A stretch of 64,000 bases of DNA from contig WSUB01000063.1 in NCBI GenBank assembly GCA_019633425.1, positions 149,518-213,517 on the forward strand. Reading direction: 5' to 3'. Position 1 is the first letter of the stretch, and each line of letters opens with the position of its first letter. Shown here in pieces: positions 12,149-24,587 of this stretch. Source of the stretch: Tulasnella sp. 424. Its lineage: Eukaryota > Basidiomycota > Agaricomycetes > Cantharellales > Tulasnellaceae. The position numbers and the translations under genes are program-made. The notes under the pieces were generated by a model. It had not been told where the DNA came from, made no database searches, and saw only the letters and a program-made list of their open reading frames with translations.

Positions 12149-13047
12149 ATGTGCTGCTGGTGGGCCGGCATCCGTTAAATTGCATCTAGCATGAATGTAG
12201 TTGTGATATGTCTCGGCACATTCATACTCTTTGTGCACTCAATTCGTTATAATCTGACACCATAATGTGAACACGGGAGATTCTGATATCCTTCTTGTCG
12301 CCTACGGCATTGAGCGGCTCGCAGTGGCTACCGGTTGTTAGCTTTTTGGGGAAAGGGCGCCAGGAACGGTGTTTTGTTCCCAATTTCGGCGTTTTTCGAA
12401 CTTTAGTTCGGGCATCGCTGCTTCTCTCCTCGTCCCACTTCTAGCTGGTTTTATCCAGTGCCTCATCCTCATCTCCTGATCAGTCTCCACCCCTTCGACA
12501 TCAGGTCAAACGAGGAACAGAGTTGACTTGGATTGGATTCGCTCATCCAAGGTCACTGAAAAACGCCAACCGCACCGCTTTCCCTGCGGCTTGTATGACC
12601 GCGCCGAGTGGCTCGCATAGTGATGCCTCGTGTTTAGGCTCCATTATGACGCGTGAGACCTTCGCCTCGCGCGACCCAGAATGTCTCTTCGCGGCCACAT
12701 CTCCGCCGTTGACGGTGGGAATGAGTGGCGAACGTTGCAGCGTTCTTTCCCAAAAGCCGTGTCCCAAAACCTGGCTGCTGTGATTGTAAGGTTTGCAAAT
12801 GCCGTCGGGCGTCGCGATGTTACTAGCAGAAGGAGGGGCAGGAGCACAATCTCCCCAAACCTTTAAAAGCTAGTACTTTTCACGAATCTTTCAAGCACAT
12901 CACACCCAACGTATCCGGTGGCTTGACCTTCACTAGTGCACCCTTGGCATTCGGCCGCAACTATCTTTATCCAACCGAGTCGACGCCGCCTCGTAATTTC
13001 CATCGGCCCCGTTCCTCCACCTTCCGACGGTATATAAGGTCACGGTC
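12149..13047. repeat. Array spacer between copies 4 and 5
   Basis: This is almost the same as the 9592-10470 spacer: downstream-flank block (about 12200-12375), palmitoyltransferase-upstream-like stretch to about 12583, one block M (about 12616-12785), promoter segment. It retains an extra stretch of about 35 bases (around 12584-12618) that spacer 3-4 lacks. No gene is supported. Confidence 0.7.
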
Positions 13048-14723
13048 ATGCATGAGGAAGTCCGAGACCCGTGGTCACCGCGTTCAAGCGGTCGCTGGAG
13101 CCCTTCAACTTCGGCTCCAACTTCAGAGGCGCACTTCAGCGGCGACGCAGACGACGAGCTCACTGCCTCGGAAGACATGGCCAGCGTTGGGCCCAGTGGT
13201 GTCGCTTCGGACCTTCATACCCGCTCCGATGGGGCTAGCGTCTATTCCTACTCATCTTCAACGCACCAGTTAACACGAGATATTCATGGGAGGACGTTCA
13301 ACAATGTCAACGACGTAAGTGTCAACCTTCCCTTCTGAATTGCGACACATGCTTAAAGATGTTTTAAAGCACTACATGCTGCCAGGTATCTACCCACTTG
13401 ACTGCACATCCACAGTGCGCTAACGGTAATCCTTGGGTGCTTGAAACATGTAGCGGACGTCGAAGAGCATGGTAGACTTGATCTACAACACGAGATGCTG
13501 AAATTAGCCATGGACGGTATCTTCGTCAGCGCCGACGCTGCGAGCCGCGCGATGACGGCGAAAGACGGCAGAGCACCAGCGGCGTTGGACGTTGGTACCG
13601 GCTCCGGATCTTGGGTCGTGGATTGTGCAAGAACTTTCCCCGAGGCGGAGGTGGTTGGATTAGACCTCGCACCAGCAAACCTCACGACGTGCGTAGGCTG
13701 TAATTGCAAGGGCTCAAACACGAGGTCTCTAAAATAAATTCTTAGACAACCCCCGCAAAATGCCCGTTTTGAATGCGACGACGCAAATCTTGGGCTGACG
13801 CACTATCGGAACAGCTTCGACGTGATCAACGCCCGTGCCATCTGTTCCGGCTTCGAGGTATCGTAAGGTCTCACAGAGGTTTGAAACCGTGCCAAAACTT
13901 ATGGTCGATGAAGAGCTACCGCAGGTTTCTTGATGACGTTCTGCAGGTACTCCGGCCAGGAGGAGTCTATCAAACGCTTGAAGGCAACCTGCGGTTCTAC
14001 GATGAAAACCGGCAACGCATACCACAGCAGCAAGACGATGATCCTGTATGTCTTTCGGGATTACAAAGTTACGAACTATGTTAATCACTCATGGTTCAGA
14101 ACTTTTCCTGGACCGTCAAGATGTGCCAAGCTGCGTTTGAAGCAATGCAGGTGCGTGCTGCTTCACCCACAGCATCGCGTTTTATTAACATTTAAGGTTT
14201 TTGCAACGCCTTAGGCACTTGGTGACGTCAATGCGATGGATCAAATTCCTGGCTGGCTTGAGGAAATGGGTGCTGTTTGGGAGGAGGTTGGAGTGCGGGA
14301 CGTTTGGGTCCCAATAGGCCCTTGGCAGACGAACGGTGAGCTGACATGAGAAGCAATCGTAGAGGCATGTTCACGACGATATATTCGACTACAGATGAGA
14401 AGCAAAGAATTGTCGGGGAAATGAACCGCCAGAACGTGTTGCGGATAGTGAATTCGTTGAGACCGCTGCTGCTGTCGTATGGTTATTTCGACGAGACGAT
14501 AGACAAGTGTGTGCTTCTCTCATTTCTAATACGCGATAAAATAATGGGGAATTTTTCCAGATGGACTTCCAAAGTGCACGAAGAGCTCCGCGATCTGAAG
14601 CGTCCGCTTTATGTCAGGGTGTGTATCGATCCTTTCATAAATCCCAGCTCTTCTCTTATTTCGTTTTCATATCAGTGGCATTGCGCCTGGGCAGTCAAAA
14701 GCAGGTCTCCAATACAAGGCTAA
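13048..14723 (+). CDS. LaeA-like SAM-dependent methyltransferase, array copy 5
   Basis: Ten exons, predicting 383 aa; one codon shorter than copy 4 in exon 7 (ALGDVNAMDQIPGW). Exon 2 encodes HYMLP rather than YYMLP. Exon 1 matches copy 4, exon 3 matches copy 3 at its diagnostic residues (AMDGIF, TAKDGRAP), and the end of exon 4 (NARAICSGFE) matches copy 2 rather than copies 3 and 4 (NVRACC.GFE). Motifs I and II are intact. It is the last gene of the array and is followed by the palmitoyltransferase gene. The mosaic pattern suggests gene conversion between copies. Confidence 0.88.
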
Positions 14724-15402
14724 ATGTGCTGCTGGTGGCCGGGAGCTGTCAAATTGCATCTAGCATAAATGTAGTCGTGATATGTCTCGGCGCATTCATA
14801 CTCTTTGGGCACTCAATTCGTTATAATCTTACACCATAATGTGCACACGGGAGATTCTGATAGCCTTCTTGTCGCCGACGGCATTGAGCGGCTCGCAGTG
14901 GCTACCGATTGTTAGCTTTTGGGGAAAGGGCGCCAGGAACGGTGTTTTGTTCCCAATTTCGGCGTTTTTCGAACTTTAGTTCGGGCATCGCTGCTTCTCT
15001 CCTCGTCCCACTTCTAGCTGGTTTTATCCAGTGCTTCATCCCCATCTCTTGATCAATCTACCACCCCCTCGACATTAGGTCAAACGAGGAACGGCGTTGA
15101 TTTGGATCGGACTCGTCCATTCAAGGTCATCGAAAGACTCGCAAAACGCCGACCGCGTCGCTCCTTTCTTTTTTCCCGTTAATAATCGCCTCAATTTCCC
15201 CTCCTCAGGTTCAACAAAACAAGCACGCTCGTTCTCGCTGGCCGTCCCTACGCTACAAAGTCTCTCTCTTCTCTCTTCTCCTTTACTGTCGTCCCACTCG
15301 GTGTCGCCAACCGTTCAGTCCAGATCCGAATAGGTCTCATCCACCCAGCACATCACGCCCCCACGCAACAAATACCCGGAGGCTTGCAGCGCAGAAGGCC
15401 TC
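14724..15402. repeat. Right end of the array, upstream region of the palmitoyltransferase gene
   Basis: The downstream-flank block of the methyltransferase unit (about 14775-14950) runs straight into the stretch (about 15040-15310) that is also found, diverged, in the spacers between copies 2-3, 3-4 and 4-5. The last 100 bp is CT-rich and presumably holds the palmitoyltransferase promoter. So the promoter of that gene lies next to, and partly within, sequence that was copied during array growth. Confidence 0.65.
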
Positions 15403-18400
15403 ATGGCTTCACCGTCGAACAATCGCTCTCCATTCGAAAGTCCATCAACGATGCAGTCGTCCTCGGCCGCCGCAAAGGCGACCGAGTTGTCAAGCCCGTC
15501 AGGGACGCCGACGAGGCCCTCGGCTTCTGGCGTTGGAGGTGAAGCTCTTGCAGTAGGGCTTACCCGCACACAGCGTTCACCGTCTCTGAGTCTCGCTATT
15601 CCTGCCGAGCCGTCAACACCTCGTACGGGGGGTGCTACGGCAGATCGTTCATTCAATTTATCACGAACGACACCAACGGTACATATCACAAGCCCAATTC
15701 GCGAATCCTCATCACTTCAAGCTACACCGCTCTCCGCTGCCAACACCTCGTCCTCGTCAGCAGCGACATCACCCGTCAGCCCTGGTCGAGCAAGGCAAGG
15801 CAGTCAAACCCATGCTGGCGGCATTTTACCACCGGCCTCGTTCTTCCGACCATCAAAGCCCAACTCCGCGACGAACCGGACCTCTGGTGGCGGCAGCTTC
15901 AACTTCCCCGGTAGCCCACCAAAGTCGTCCTCCCTAGGCAGCATTGGCATTGGTTTGCCGTTCAAGGCGAGCTCGCCTGCTGCATCGCCACTAGCGCCAA
16001 AGGGCAGTGGGCTGCCAAGCACGTTCAAGACACCCAATCTCGCTTTAGGTGGCGGAGATGCCGGCGCCCGCATGACCAAGCCGAGTCGAGAACCTTTGTT
16101 ACCCGTTAGGGAACAACAGACGGGCAACAGGACCCAGAGTAGCATTGCGGATACGAGTGCAAGTTCAGCGGGTGTGCGAGGAAGCTTTGAGAGGATGTGG
16201 AGGAGAGGAGGGCCCGAAACGCCAGGTACGGCCACGCCTCGAAGGAGCGTCGATCGGAGAAGCGAGAAGAGCGTTCCGGCAGGCGTCGTTGAAGAGACGG
16301 AGGTGGATGGGGGCAATAATATGGACCTGGAAGCTGGACGAAAGAGCGGAGACGGCGAATTCAGCGACGACGCGACCCCTCAACCTTCACCCCTCCCAGA
16401 AGATCGAAATCGGTTCGCTCAAGATGATATCGACCGACTTACCGTCGATGATATTGGAGATGGCGCCATTGGGGGCGGAGTCGTGATGGAAATGGGGCGT
16501 TTATCTCTTGCGGACACGGCTGTGCGACCAATGTCGATGGCTGACACGAGTGTTCGGACGAGTTATCGAACGGGTGACGGAGGAGATACGGACTTGGAGA
16601 GTGCTATCATTGGAGATGCAGTTGTGTTCCGAAGGAGTCAAGGAGCCATGGTGATGTTGGACACACCAAAGTCCCCCAAGACACCTCGGACTCCCGGTGG
16701 CGGGATGGGGGCTATCACAAGCTTCTCCTTCGACACAGAACGAACGGACTATGAGTCACAATCCCCTCCACCAAATTCAGCTCACCCGCTTGCGCAAACC
16801 CACCATATCCCCGCTCCAAGCACGCCAGCCCAGCAGTCTCGCCACGCCCACTTCGCTCCTTCACCTCACCGTTCACCAAAGAACCTCGCTAATGGGAAAC
16901 CCTCTTCCTCAACCACTTCCTTACCGACTTCGAATCGTGGCCTATTCCACAGATCTTCCGAAATGGAACCAACTTCATTCACCGCTTCGCCACCGTACAT
17001 GGTTCCAGTCATGTCTGGGAAATCGCAAAAGCATTTGCGCAATTACGAGATTCACCCCAGCCAGAACAAGTTTTTCTTCAATGGCCATATCATCGCTGGT
17101 GGGGATTCTGCTATGCCCTTTATTGGTGCTTTAATCTTGTTGTTGGGTGTCGCGGGGACATGGTTTGGGACGACGTGCGTTTTTTGGTGGCATCGTGGTG
17201 GTGGAGGACAAGCCATTGCTGCCATTGGAGCCTACTTGTGCTTGTTGACGCTGAGCAGCATGCTAATGACCGTGAGTCTCATCTGTTCGCGCGTTCGGGA
17301 GATCCGCAAAGTTCTGAACGAAGCGCTTTATTGTCTTGTGCAGGCCTTCCGAGACCCAGGCATCTTGCCTCGAGACTTGGACCCCGATCCACCATGCGCA
17401 CCATTGGATTCCAGTGCATCGGAGAGTCAACGTGTACCTTTGCCAAGAGATCTCCGTGTTCGTGCCGGCACGTAAGTGATTTGAAAGCTTTTTTTTCGGG
17501 ACTTTTTTGGGATGCCGTTCGTGCCGTGCCGAGCATATTCTGATCTTTCGGCATCGTTTTCAATGACGAACAGGGTGAGAGTCAAGTATTGCGTAACATG
17601 CAAGACATATCGGCCGCCGAGATCAAGCCATTGTAAGATGGTGAGTGGCCCCTTTTGGAAAATTCTCTATTCTTTGGCAATTGACCGTGCGTGTTGTGGG
17701 TGCTACCTCGGCAGTGCGACAATTGCGTTGATGGATGTGACCATCATTGCCAATGGGTCAACAACTGCGTTGGACGGAGGAATTATACACATTTCATTAC
17801 TTTCGTTGTGACGGCTGTAAGTTTTGAGTTGGCAACTTAGTTTAGGATGTGGCGCTAACGTTCTGATTTCTGTTCTTCTAGAGCATCACCACACTTCTCG
17901 TTCTCGCAACTGGAATCGTTCACATCTATCTCATTACGCACGAAAACCACTGGCCCGTTAAAGAAGGTTTCAAACATGCTATTGGCAGCGTCGTCGTCGT
18001 GGCGCTGTGCCTTGTGGTGATGTGGCCGTTGTTGGCACTGACGCTTTATCATGTCCGGGTATGGCGTCTCTCGACTTGCTACGGTGATTGCCAAGAAAGA
18101 CAACTGACTTGACTACGATAGCTTCTACTTTTGAACATTACTACGATCGAGCAAGTACGGAACCAAGCCCACCGGAAGCTAACGGACGCGCCTTCACCGG
18201 CAAATCCGTTTAGCATTGGTCGCTGGTGGCACAACGTTGCATATCTTCTATGTCGACCTCCTGGATACTCTTGGGTTGACTTACCTGGGTATAGCACGAG
18301 CGATACTCGAAAGGTGAGAGGCTATTTGCCCGGGCCTGGGCTATCATTTTGGGGCTGAAGAGCACTAACACGTTGAATCTTGCCACTTTACCGCAGGTGA

Positions 18401-18489
18401 ATCCTGGTTTTGTCGTGCGCCCCGCAAGTACAGTGGAGGGTGACCTTGAAAGCAGCGTCATGCGGGATTCGAGAGATGATTGGCGCTAG
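15403..18489 (+). CDS. DHHC palmitoyltransferase, Erf2-like
   Basis: Seven exons (15403-17271, 17344-17471, 17574-17640, 17715-17816, 17882-18058, 18122-18313, 18397-18489) give 875 aa. The family S-palmitoylates cytoplasmic cysteines of membrane proteins such as Ras; Erf2 works at the ER with Erf4. The cysteine-rich domain reads [15 protein letters not shown] and [20 protein letters not shown], with the catalytic DHHC. Around residues 545-625 are [19 protein letters not shown] and a second hydrophobic segment, followed by [16 protein letters not shown]; two more membrane segments follow the DHHC domain, and NITTIEQVR is the TTxE motif. About 540 N-terminal residues are Ser/Pro/Thr-rich and probably disordered, far longer than in yeast Erf2. 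Intron 1 is 72 bp without a stop, so retained-intron reading stays open. Confidence 0.92.
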
Positions 18490-19504
18490 TTCGTGTAATA
18501 TATACCTGCGTTTCTGTGTATCCTATACTTCAATTCTTTTTGGGATGTCTTTCCCCTTCTTTCGTTACATTATGCTACACTTGTCTTGTTTCGTCACCTG
18601 TGGTGAATTCTATTACTTCCGTTTGGGAGGTCCCTAGAGACCTGACGAACGAGACGGCGGACGTGCCGGCCAGGTTGAGCAGCGAATGATGATTGGATGA
18701 GAGTCTGAGACAACGGATAAAGGAAGAAGCACTAAAAGGGTTGCAAGTTAAATAATATTTCCTTTTGAGATTGATGTTTGTGTGTGCTCAGACGGAGATT
18801 GGTCACCGGGGGTCACCCTCGGGCATTGCATCATGCACCCCAAATCGTTGCAGCGGGATGGACCGGGGGTAAAGTAAGCGCATGACTTGGCATTCTTTCT
18901 CGTCGTTTTAGGCGTCAGCTAAGACATCATGAAGCACTAATTTGATGGTGTTGAGAGGCTAATACGCCTCGTCTCGCGTGAAGAGGGATTGGGCTTCGGG
19001 TTCGCCCTACTCCGTCTCACGGCCACGGCAGTCCTGAAAGATATGAGCGTGTCATGGAGTGCTGTGCAGGTCGTTGGAGCATAGTGCCTGAGGGTGAGAT
19101 ACCGATCGGAGGACGGGGTTGAGTACGGCAAGGAATTCCCCGTTTGAATAGTAGTTTTTCGTATTTGGATGGTCAAAGGTCAAAGAATTCTTTCGGTTAG
19201 ATATCGCCTTACGCAGCACAGCGGCCCGTGGATGCATTACGCGCCCGCGACCCTTATTCTGGGGGGAGAAACATTGGGTCATTTACCTCTCACTTTGATC
19301 CAATCCCCTGGTGGAGGGGGGTACAGCCAAAGGAGACAGAATTCGTTGCAGGGGACCTTTTTTTTTTTTACAACCAACCACCTCTGGCAATCCCCATTCT
19401 CGATTCTCTTTCTCCTCTGCCGCCACTACTTTAGTGCTGCCGACCGAAGTTCTTCTAAGCTTAGAAGCATCGAATAGTACTCCTGCGAGCGACAGGCACC
19501 CCTC
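18490..19504. other. Intergenic, palmitoyltransferase to Zn2Cys6 gene
   Basis: About 1 kb without a supported gene. It holds a short direct repeat around ggtcacc (18800-18822) and a run of nine or ten T near 19361, with CT-rich sequence just before the next start. Small open frames here have no recognisable domain. Confidence 0.6.
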
Positions 19505-22500
19505 ATGAGTTCGACCCCAAACCAGGGCGGTCAGGATTCGCATAACAATCACCCGCAGCACCACCAACAACAACATCTGCCGAGACACCAAACTACCTTT
19601 CCACCACCATCGCCTTTTCAACGACATCCTCTTCATTACCATCTACCTCACCAGCAGCAGCTCTCGTCATCCTCTTACCCGCTGCCGTATTCCCCGGGCA
19701 TGGCTCATCCGCAACAACCGCCTTACGGTACCTCGCCAGGCTACTTTCGTACTTTCTCACAACACTCTGGTTCGACCACTCCTCAAGCCCCTACGACTGC
19801 CGCTCCTGGGACTTTCCGCGACCCCCCAGCCATCGACTCACCGTCCATGGCATCAAGAGCCACTCCAGAGGCCTCCTCTAGCGCTAGCCATACAGCAGGT
19901 CCATCTCCCAAGGGCGCGCCCACTCCGCCTTCCATGTCCACTCTACCCTCTTCATCCCTGCCTAGCTCATCCCAAGTCAAACGAAAGCGCAAGGAAGGAA
20001 AAGGAAAAGCTGGGACTGTGGATCAGTCTGAGGAGGACGAAGCTGAGAAAGCCAAACGCACCAAAACGCAGAGAGCCTGCGATCCATGCCGGCGGAAGAA
20101 GATACGGTCAGTGTACATGTCGTCGTCCACGATATCCTCTCCTCCTCGGAAGCTCGAAAACTGACTACATATCATCATATCTCTCGCTCGACCTATTCCT
20201 TTTTGGAAACGACATCCTTCAGATGCGACATCATAGCAGATTCCGACCCTCCAATATGTCAGCACTGTTCACAATATCGCTACGATTGCACCTTTTATCT
20301 GCCCATTACCGAGACTCGATTCAAGAAAAAGCGAATGGAGGAAGCCGCCGCCAACAGCAACGGTTCCAATGTAGACGTCAAGCCCGTCATATCTCGAGGT
20401 CACAGCGGTGACGAACCCCCGACCAACGGTCTGGCCAGCGGGAGTAGAGTGAGGGGGGATGTTACTATGGCGAACGCAGGAGAATCATCAAAGGAGGTCA
20501 AGATATACGGTGAGTACTTATATCGTGTGTCCGTGGGGTTTGAATCGCTGCGTGCCGTTTTCGGCTGCGGAAAGGACGCATACCTTTCCGGAAAGGCTGG
20601 CATGGCATGGCAGGGCCCGGCCCACCACCACCGCCGACCTCAGTCATCCCTCGGCATCCGTATTGATTGCTATTACTGGGCCATGCTTACTCTTCCTTCC
20701 TTCCTTCTTTTCCTTCCGGGCTCGATGATTCTGGAACGCGCGGTCTAGGTCCGACGTCGTTAAGCTTCATCATGCATTCCACCCCTTCCATCCCCGTCCA
20801 GGCCTTTGAGAATTACGATGCCCGGTATCAAGAAACATGGGAAGTTGGGAAAACGGGAGATGGGTTTATTCAAGTCACGGATCACAGTCCACCCCAGCAA
20901 CCTGCCACTTTGACCAAGAACCCGTTGGAGTATCATCGATTGGATCGAGAAGTGCTAGCCAACTTGATCAACGCGTATTTCCAAGAAGTTGCGCCGCAGT
21001 TCCCGGTCGTCAGCGAAGCCGAGTTCTTATCGACGCCGAGTCCGCCGCCGGTTCTGCTTTATGCGATCTGCAGCGTCGCGGCTGCGAGGAGAGGCTTACC
21101 ATCCGAGGTTTTTGACACGCTGAGAGCGGCGGTGAACCAGGTTATCAAGACGGATGACGTTTTGAGCACCGCGAGCGTCATTAACGTGCAGGCGTTGCTG
21201 ATCTTGGGGATGAGTGGGGATGTTCATTCGACGAGTATTCAGTCGGCTATGACTGCTGCTTGGTTGAGGTTGGGTGCGGTGAGTTTCGGGTTTTTCCTTC
21301 GCGCGCGCGCGCGTTCAAGTCAAGGGCTGGGACTAAGACTTGGGTCTGGGTTTATTTCAGGCTATACGAATGGTAAGACGAGTTGATGCGCGCTAGACCT
21401 GGATGTTTTGCTGATGGGTGTGTGCGCATTTGTAGGCTCAGGATCTGGGCATGCATCGCGCCGAAGCTGTCAAGAAGAACGTTGAGATGCGACGACGATT
21501 ATGGGGCGCATGTGTCATTGCGGATCGATGGTATGCGGGTTACTCTTGATTTGCGATGAGTTAGCTGACTTGTGGCCCCGTGCTTAGGTATGGCGCCTGC
21601 TTTGGCCATCCGTTCATGATCGACGTTCTCGACTGCGACGTCCGCTTACCCACCCCAGACGACCCGAATGATCTATCTCTAGCAGCAACGAAACCCAATT
21701 GCTACTTGGCGGAGCTGATCAAGCTTTCGATACTGTTGGGCAAGGTCACCAAAACGATTTACTCTCCTAGTGGATTGGTTCACGCGACGGACACGATTAT
21801 CAGTCAACTTTTGACCGAGTTGGATATGTGGAAGAACAACCTGCATCCGGATTTGGTGTACAAGGGCAAAGATTCGATTTTACCGGCTGGTAAGTCCTTA
21901 TTGTCGGTGTTTGGGTGTTGGGGGGGAAGGGAGATCACTTGTGCTATCATGACGATTGACTTGTACGTACCTTTCTTTAGGTCTCTTGCACCTGTTCTAC
22001 ACCTGCGTGTGTATGATGTTCTGGCGCGTGTTCCTGCGCCTTTCCTATCGCTGCCCGGCGCACCTCAAGTTCAGCTTGACCGTTGAGAGGTGGACGCAAC
22101 TCGTTGCCTGGTCCAAAGAGTGCATCGAATGGCTGGACGGTCACGAGGAATGTTTTGATTCGTGGATGTTTGTTGCTTATGCCGCAAGCAGTTGTGCGCT
22201 GGTTCAGGTGCGTTGCCGCTCGTTGTTCGGTTTTGGCAGCGGCGCTATTCTCGGGGCCGCCATCACGAGCCTCTGGGGAAGATTTGAAATTAACCTCTCA
22301 TCCCTCGTCCCTCTCTGCCTTTATCCTTTAGTACCATACTTGGGTTCGACGTCGGGATCCGGAGGCGGTCAAGACCCTCAAACTCCTAAGGGATTGTGTC
22401 CAGAGGTGGGAAGCCTCCTTACAGCCGGGCCACATGTCAGCTAGAAGAAAAGTGCGTTGTTTACCTTTTTCCTTTATTGGTGTGGTTTGTGTTTCGCGCG

Positions 22501-23810
22501 CATCGACGTCATGTGGCGCCGCTTGAAATTGCGTCGTCAAACGTTCGGTTGCCATCGCCCGCCTTTGTTACTGGATTTGATTTGTTTTTACTAACTCGAT
22601 CACTCTTTCTTCTTCCCCCCGGCGTTCAATTTACAACGTAGACAGCGGAGATCATCATTCTTCTCTACGAGACGACGCAACTCCCACAGGCGGCGTTTAA
22701 TCAGCCGAATAATCCGCAAAGGTTGAATCCAACGGTCGGCGTGTCTGATCGACCGCCTGGAACGGAGAACTTCCGGAAGCTCAAGTTCACAAAGGATCCC
22801 ACGCGTCCTGGAGGTGGAGTGTTTGTCGCGGACGACAAGGCGCTTGCAGATGCGGTCATAAGTGACTTGCCGCTTGGGACCGTGGTGTTTGTTCAGGCCG
22901 AAGATAAGGATGGCCGACCGGCGACAGGCATTGGACCGGTAAACAAGAGGGAGGATGGAGCGCCCAATGCTTCTGGAGCACCTTCTATCAGCTCAGCGTC
23001 CGATGAGGTTGCATCGTTGTTGGTGAACATCGCGCCCTTGCAGAGTGCGATGGGAAGCGGGCCAAGCAGCGGCGGTGGTCAGCCTAGCGCTTCTGGAGCC
23101 AACGAGCAACGGTTTGGGTCCATCTTTGGACCGTCGAGCTTGTGGAACAGCATCCCGGACTTGAGCGCGGGACAAGTGCCTCATGACTTGTTGGGCGCAG
23201 TGGACGGATTCGCGGGAGCGATACCCGCCAACAAGCCTCAGCCGTCAGCGCCGGTGTCCAACGTCAACCCGTCGATGAACTACAATTATGCGCCTGTGAC
23301 GTCCGGAGCTGTGAATGGGTGGCAGCAGTTGGGGAATGGAGGTGTTCAGGTGTTGAATCTGTTGGACCAACCTCTGGATGGGAGTGTTGTGCCGTACCAG
23401 ATGTTGCAAGGGATTCCGTTCGATACGTTCAATACGGGTGAGCTTTTTTTTCGTCGATTGACTTGCTAAGGGATCTGATCGTGGCTTCTGTGGCGCTGAT
23501 CGTTTTCCTTTCTTTTCGCTATTTCGATCAGCTGGGTGGGATGAGTACTTCGCAAGGGTAAGTGGGCTTGTGGCTTATCGTGAGACAAAAGAAAAGAAGA
23601 GCTCAAAAAAATAATACTCCTTTCTTCATTCTTCTTTTTTCTTTTTCTTTTTTTGGGTATCAAACGTGTGTACAGATTGCCTCGCGAGATAATGCGGCGC
23701 ATCCCCACCATGCGGCTGGTAGCAACAACACCGGAGGGAACGCGTCTTCGACACCGGGCAACGCAGAAGGTGGTGGTAGCGGTGGAACCGGCGGCGGTAG
23801 GACGCTGTGA
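19505..23810 (+). CDS. Zn2Cys6 fungal-specific transcription factor
   Basis: Eleven exons, all phases agreeing, give 1043 aa: 19505-20106, 20223-20509, 20749-21278, 21361-21372, 21436-21530, 21588-21889, 21981-22207, 22332-22451, 22642-23437, 23532-23557, 23676-23810. The zinc cluster spans the first intron: CDPCRRKKIR then CDIIADSDPPICQHCSQY and a final C (C-X2-C-X6-C-X10-C-X2-C-X6-C), followed by a basic stretch TRFKKKR. The middle part (FPVVSEAEFL, then HRAEAVKKNVEMRRRLWG and FMIDVLDCDVRLP) matches the fungal_trans middle homology region of XlnR-type activators. The N-terminus is Pro/Gln/His/Ser-rich. Exon 4 is only 12 nt (AIRM). It should be a nuclear regulator, but its targets cannot be told. 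Confidence 0.9.
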
Positions 23811-24587
23811 TGTGATGAGGTGGGAGATGTTTTGGAATGATGGTCCTTAAAAGGGAATGGCTTTTAATTGAATGGAGGGATCGGAGTCGGAGTATCGAGC
23901 GGAGTTGTAGATCCAGAACCACTTCTTGGCATCGTCGCCAAACACCCGCCGCTCGCCGTCACAGACGATGGACTAAAAAAAAAAAGTAAATACCTCGCTG
24001 CATGTATTTCCCTTTTCTTTGTATCTTGTTTCTATTCGTGGCTTCGTGCTTTTCATTTTCATATTATAATTTTTTTTGTTTTTTACGCCACGTCTTTCGC
24101 AGTGCGTGATTGAGAGCGGGGGGATATCGAGAGCGTGACCCGAAGTGTCGGGTGGCTTTCTGGTTGTTTGGGTCTTCTGTGACTGCCTGCTCCCTTGAAC
24201 AAATAATTGACCCACCGGGTGTCAGCCCCCAAAGTGCCCAATCCCTTTCCTCTCCTTTTGCCCTTCGTTTTCTCCATCCACGACGTTCTCTTCTCTACCC
24301 AGCTCGTCGTTGGACCCAGTCTGCGCACTGGTGTATACCTATACAGCCTCAGTCGCTTAACACACTCTCAAGCGTCTCCCCGCGACCATCTCAAACTTCT
24401 TCTCTTCGCCAATCCCTCGCCTTCGTCCCTCCCGTTCGCGACCCCAAGCTCTTTTCTCTCTCAAAACATTGTCTCTCATATACTCTAGCAGCTGGCCACT
24501 GTGTCCACTCTCTTGAATATTTTGCTTCCGCAAAAAAACCCAAATTTCCTCTCGTTTTTACTATTACCTTAATCAGTCGGGATTCAA
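23811..24587. other. Intergenic, Zn2Cys6 gene to LIM gene
   Basis: No supported gene. There is an A-run near 23974-23984, T-rich sequence (24050-24085) consistent with a 3' end, and CT-rich sequence from about 24240 consistent with the promoter and 5' leader of the LIM gene. A 247-codon + strand frame crosses this stretch but is out of frame with the LIM coding exon and has no domain. Confidence 0.6.
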
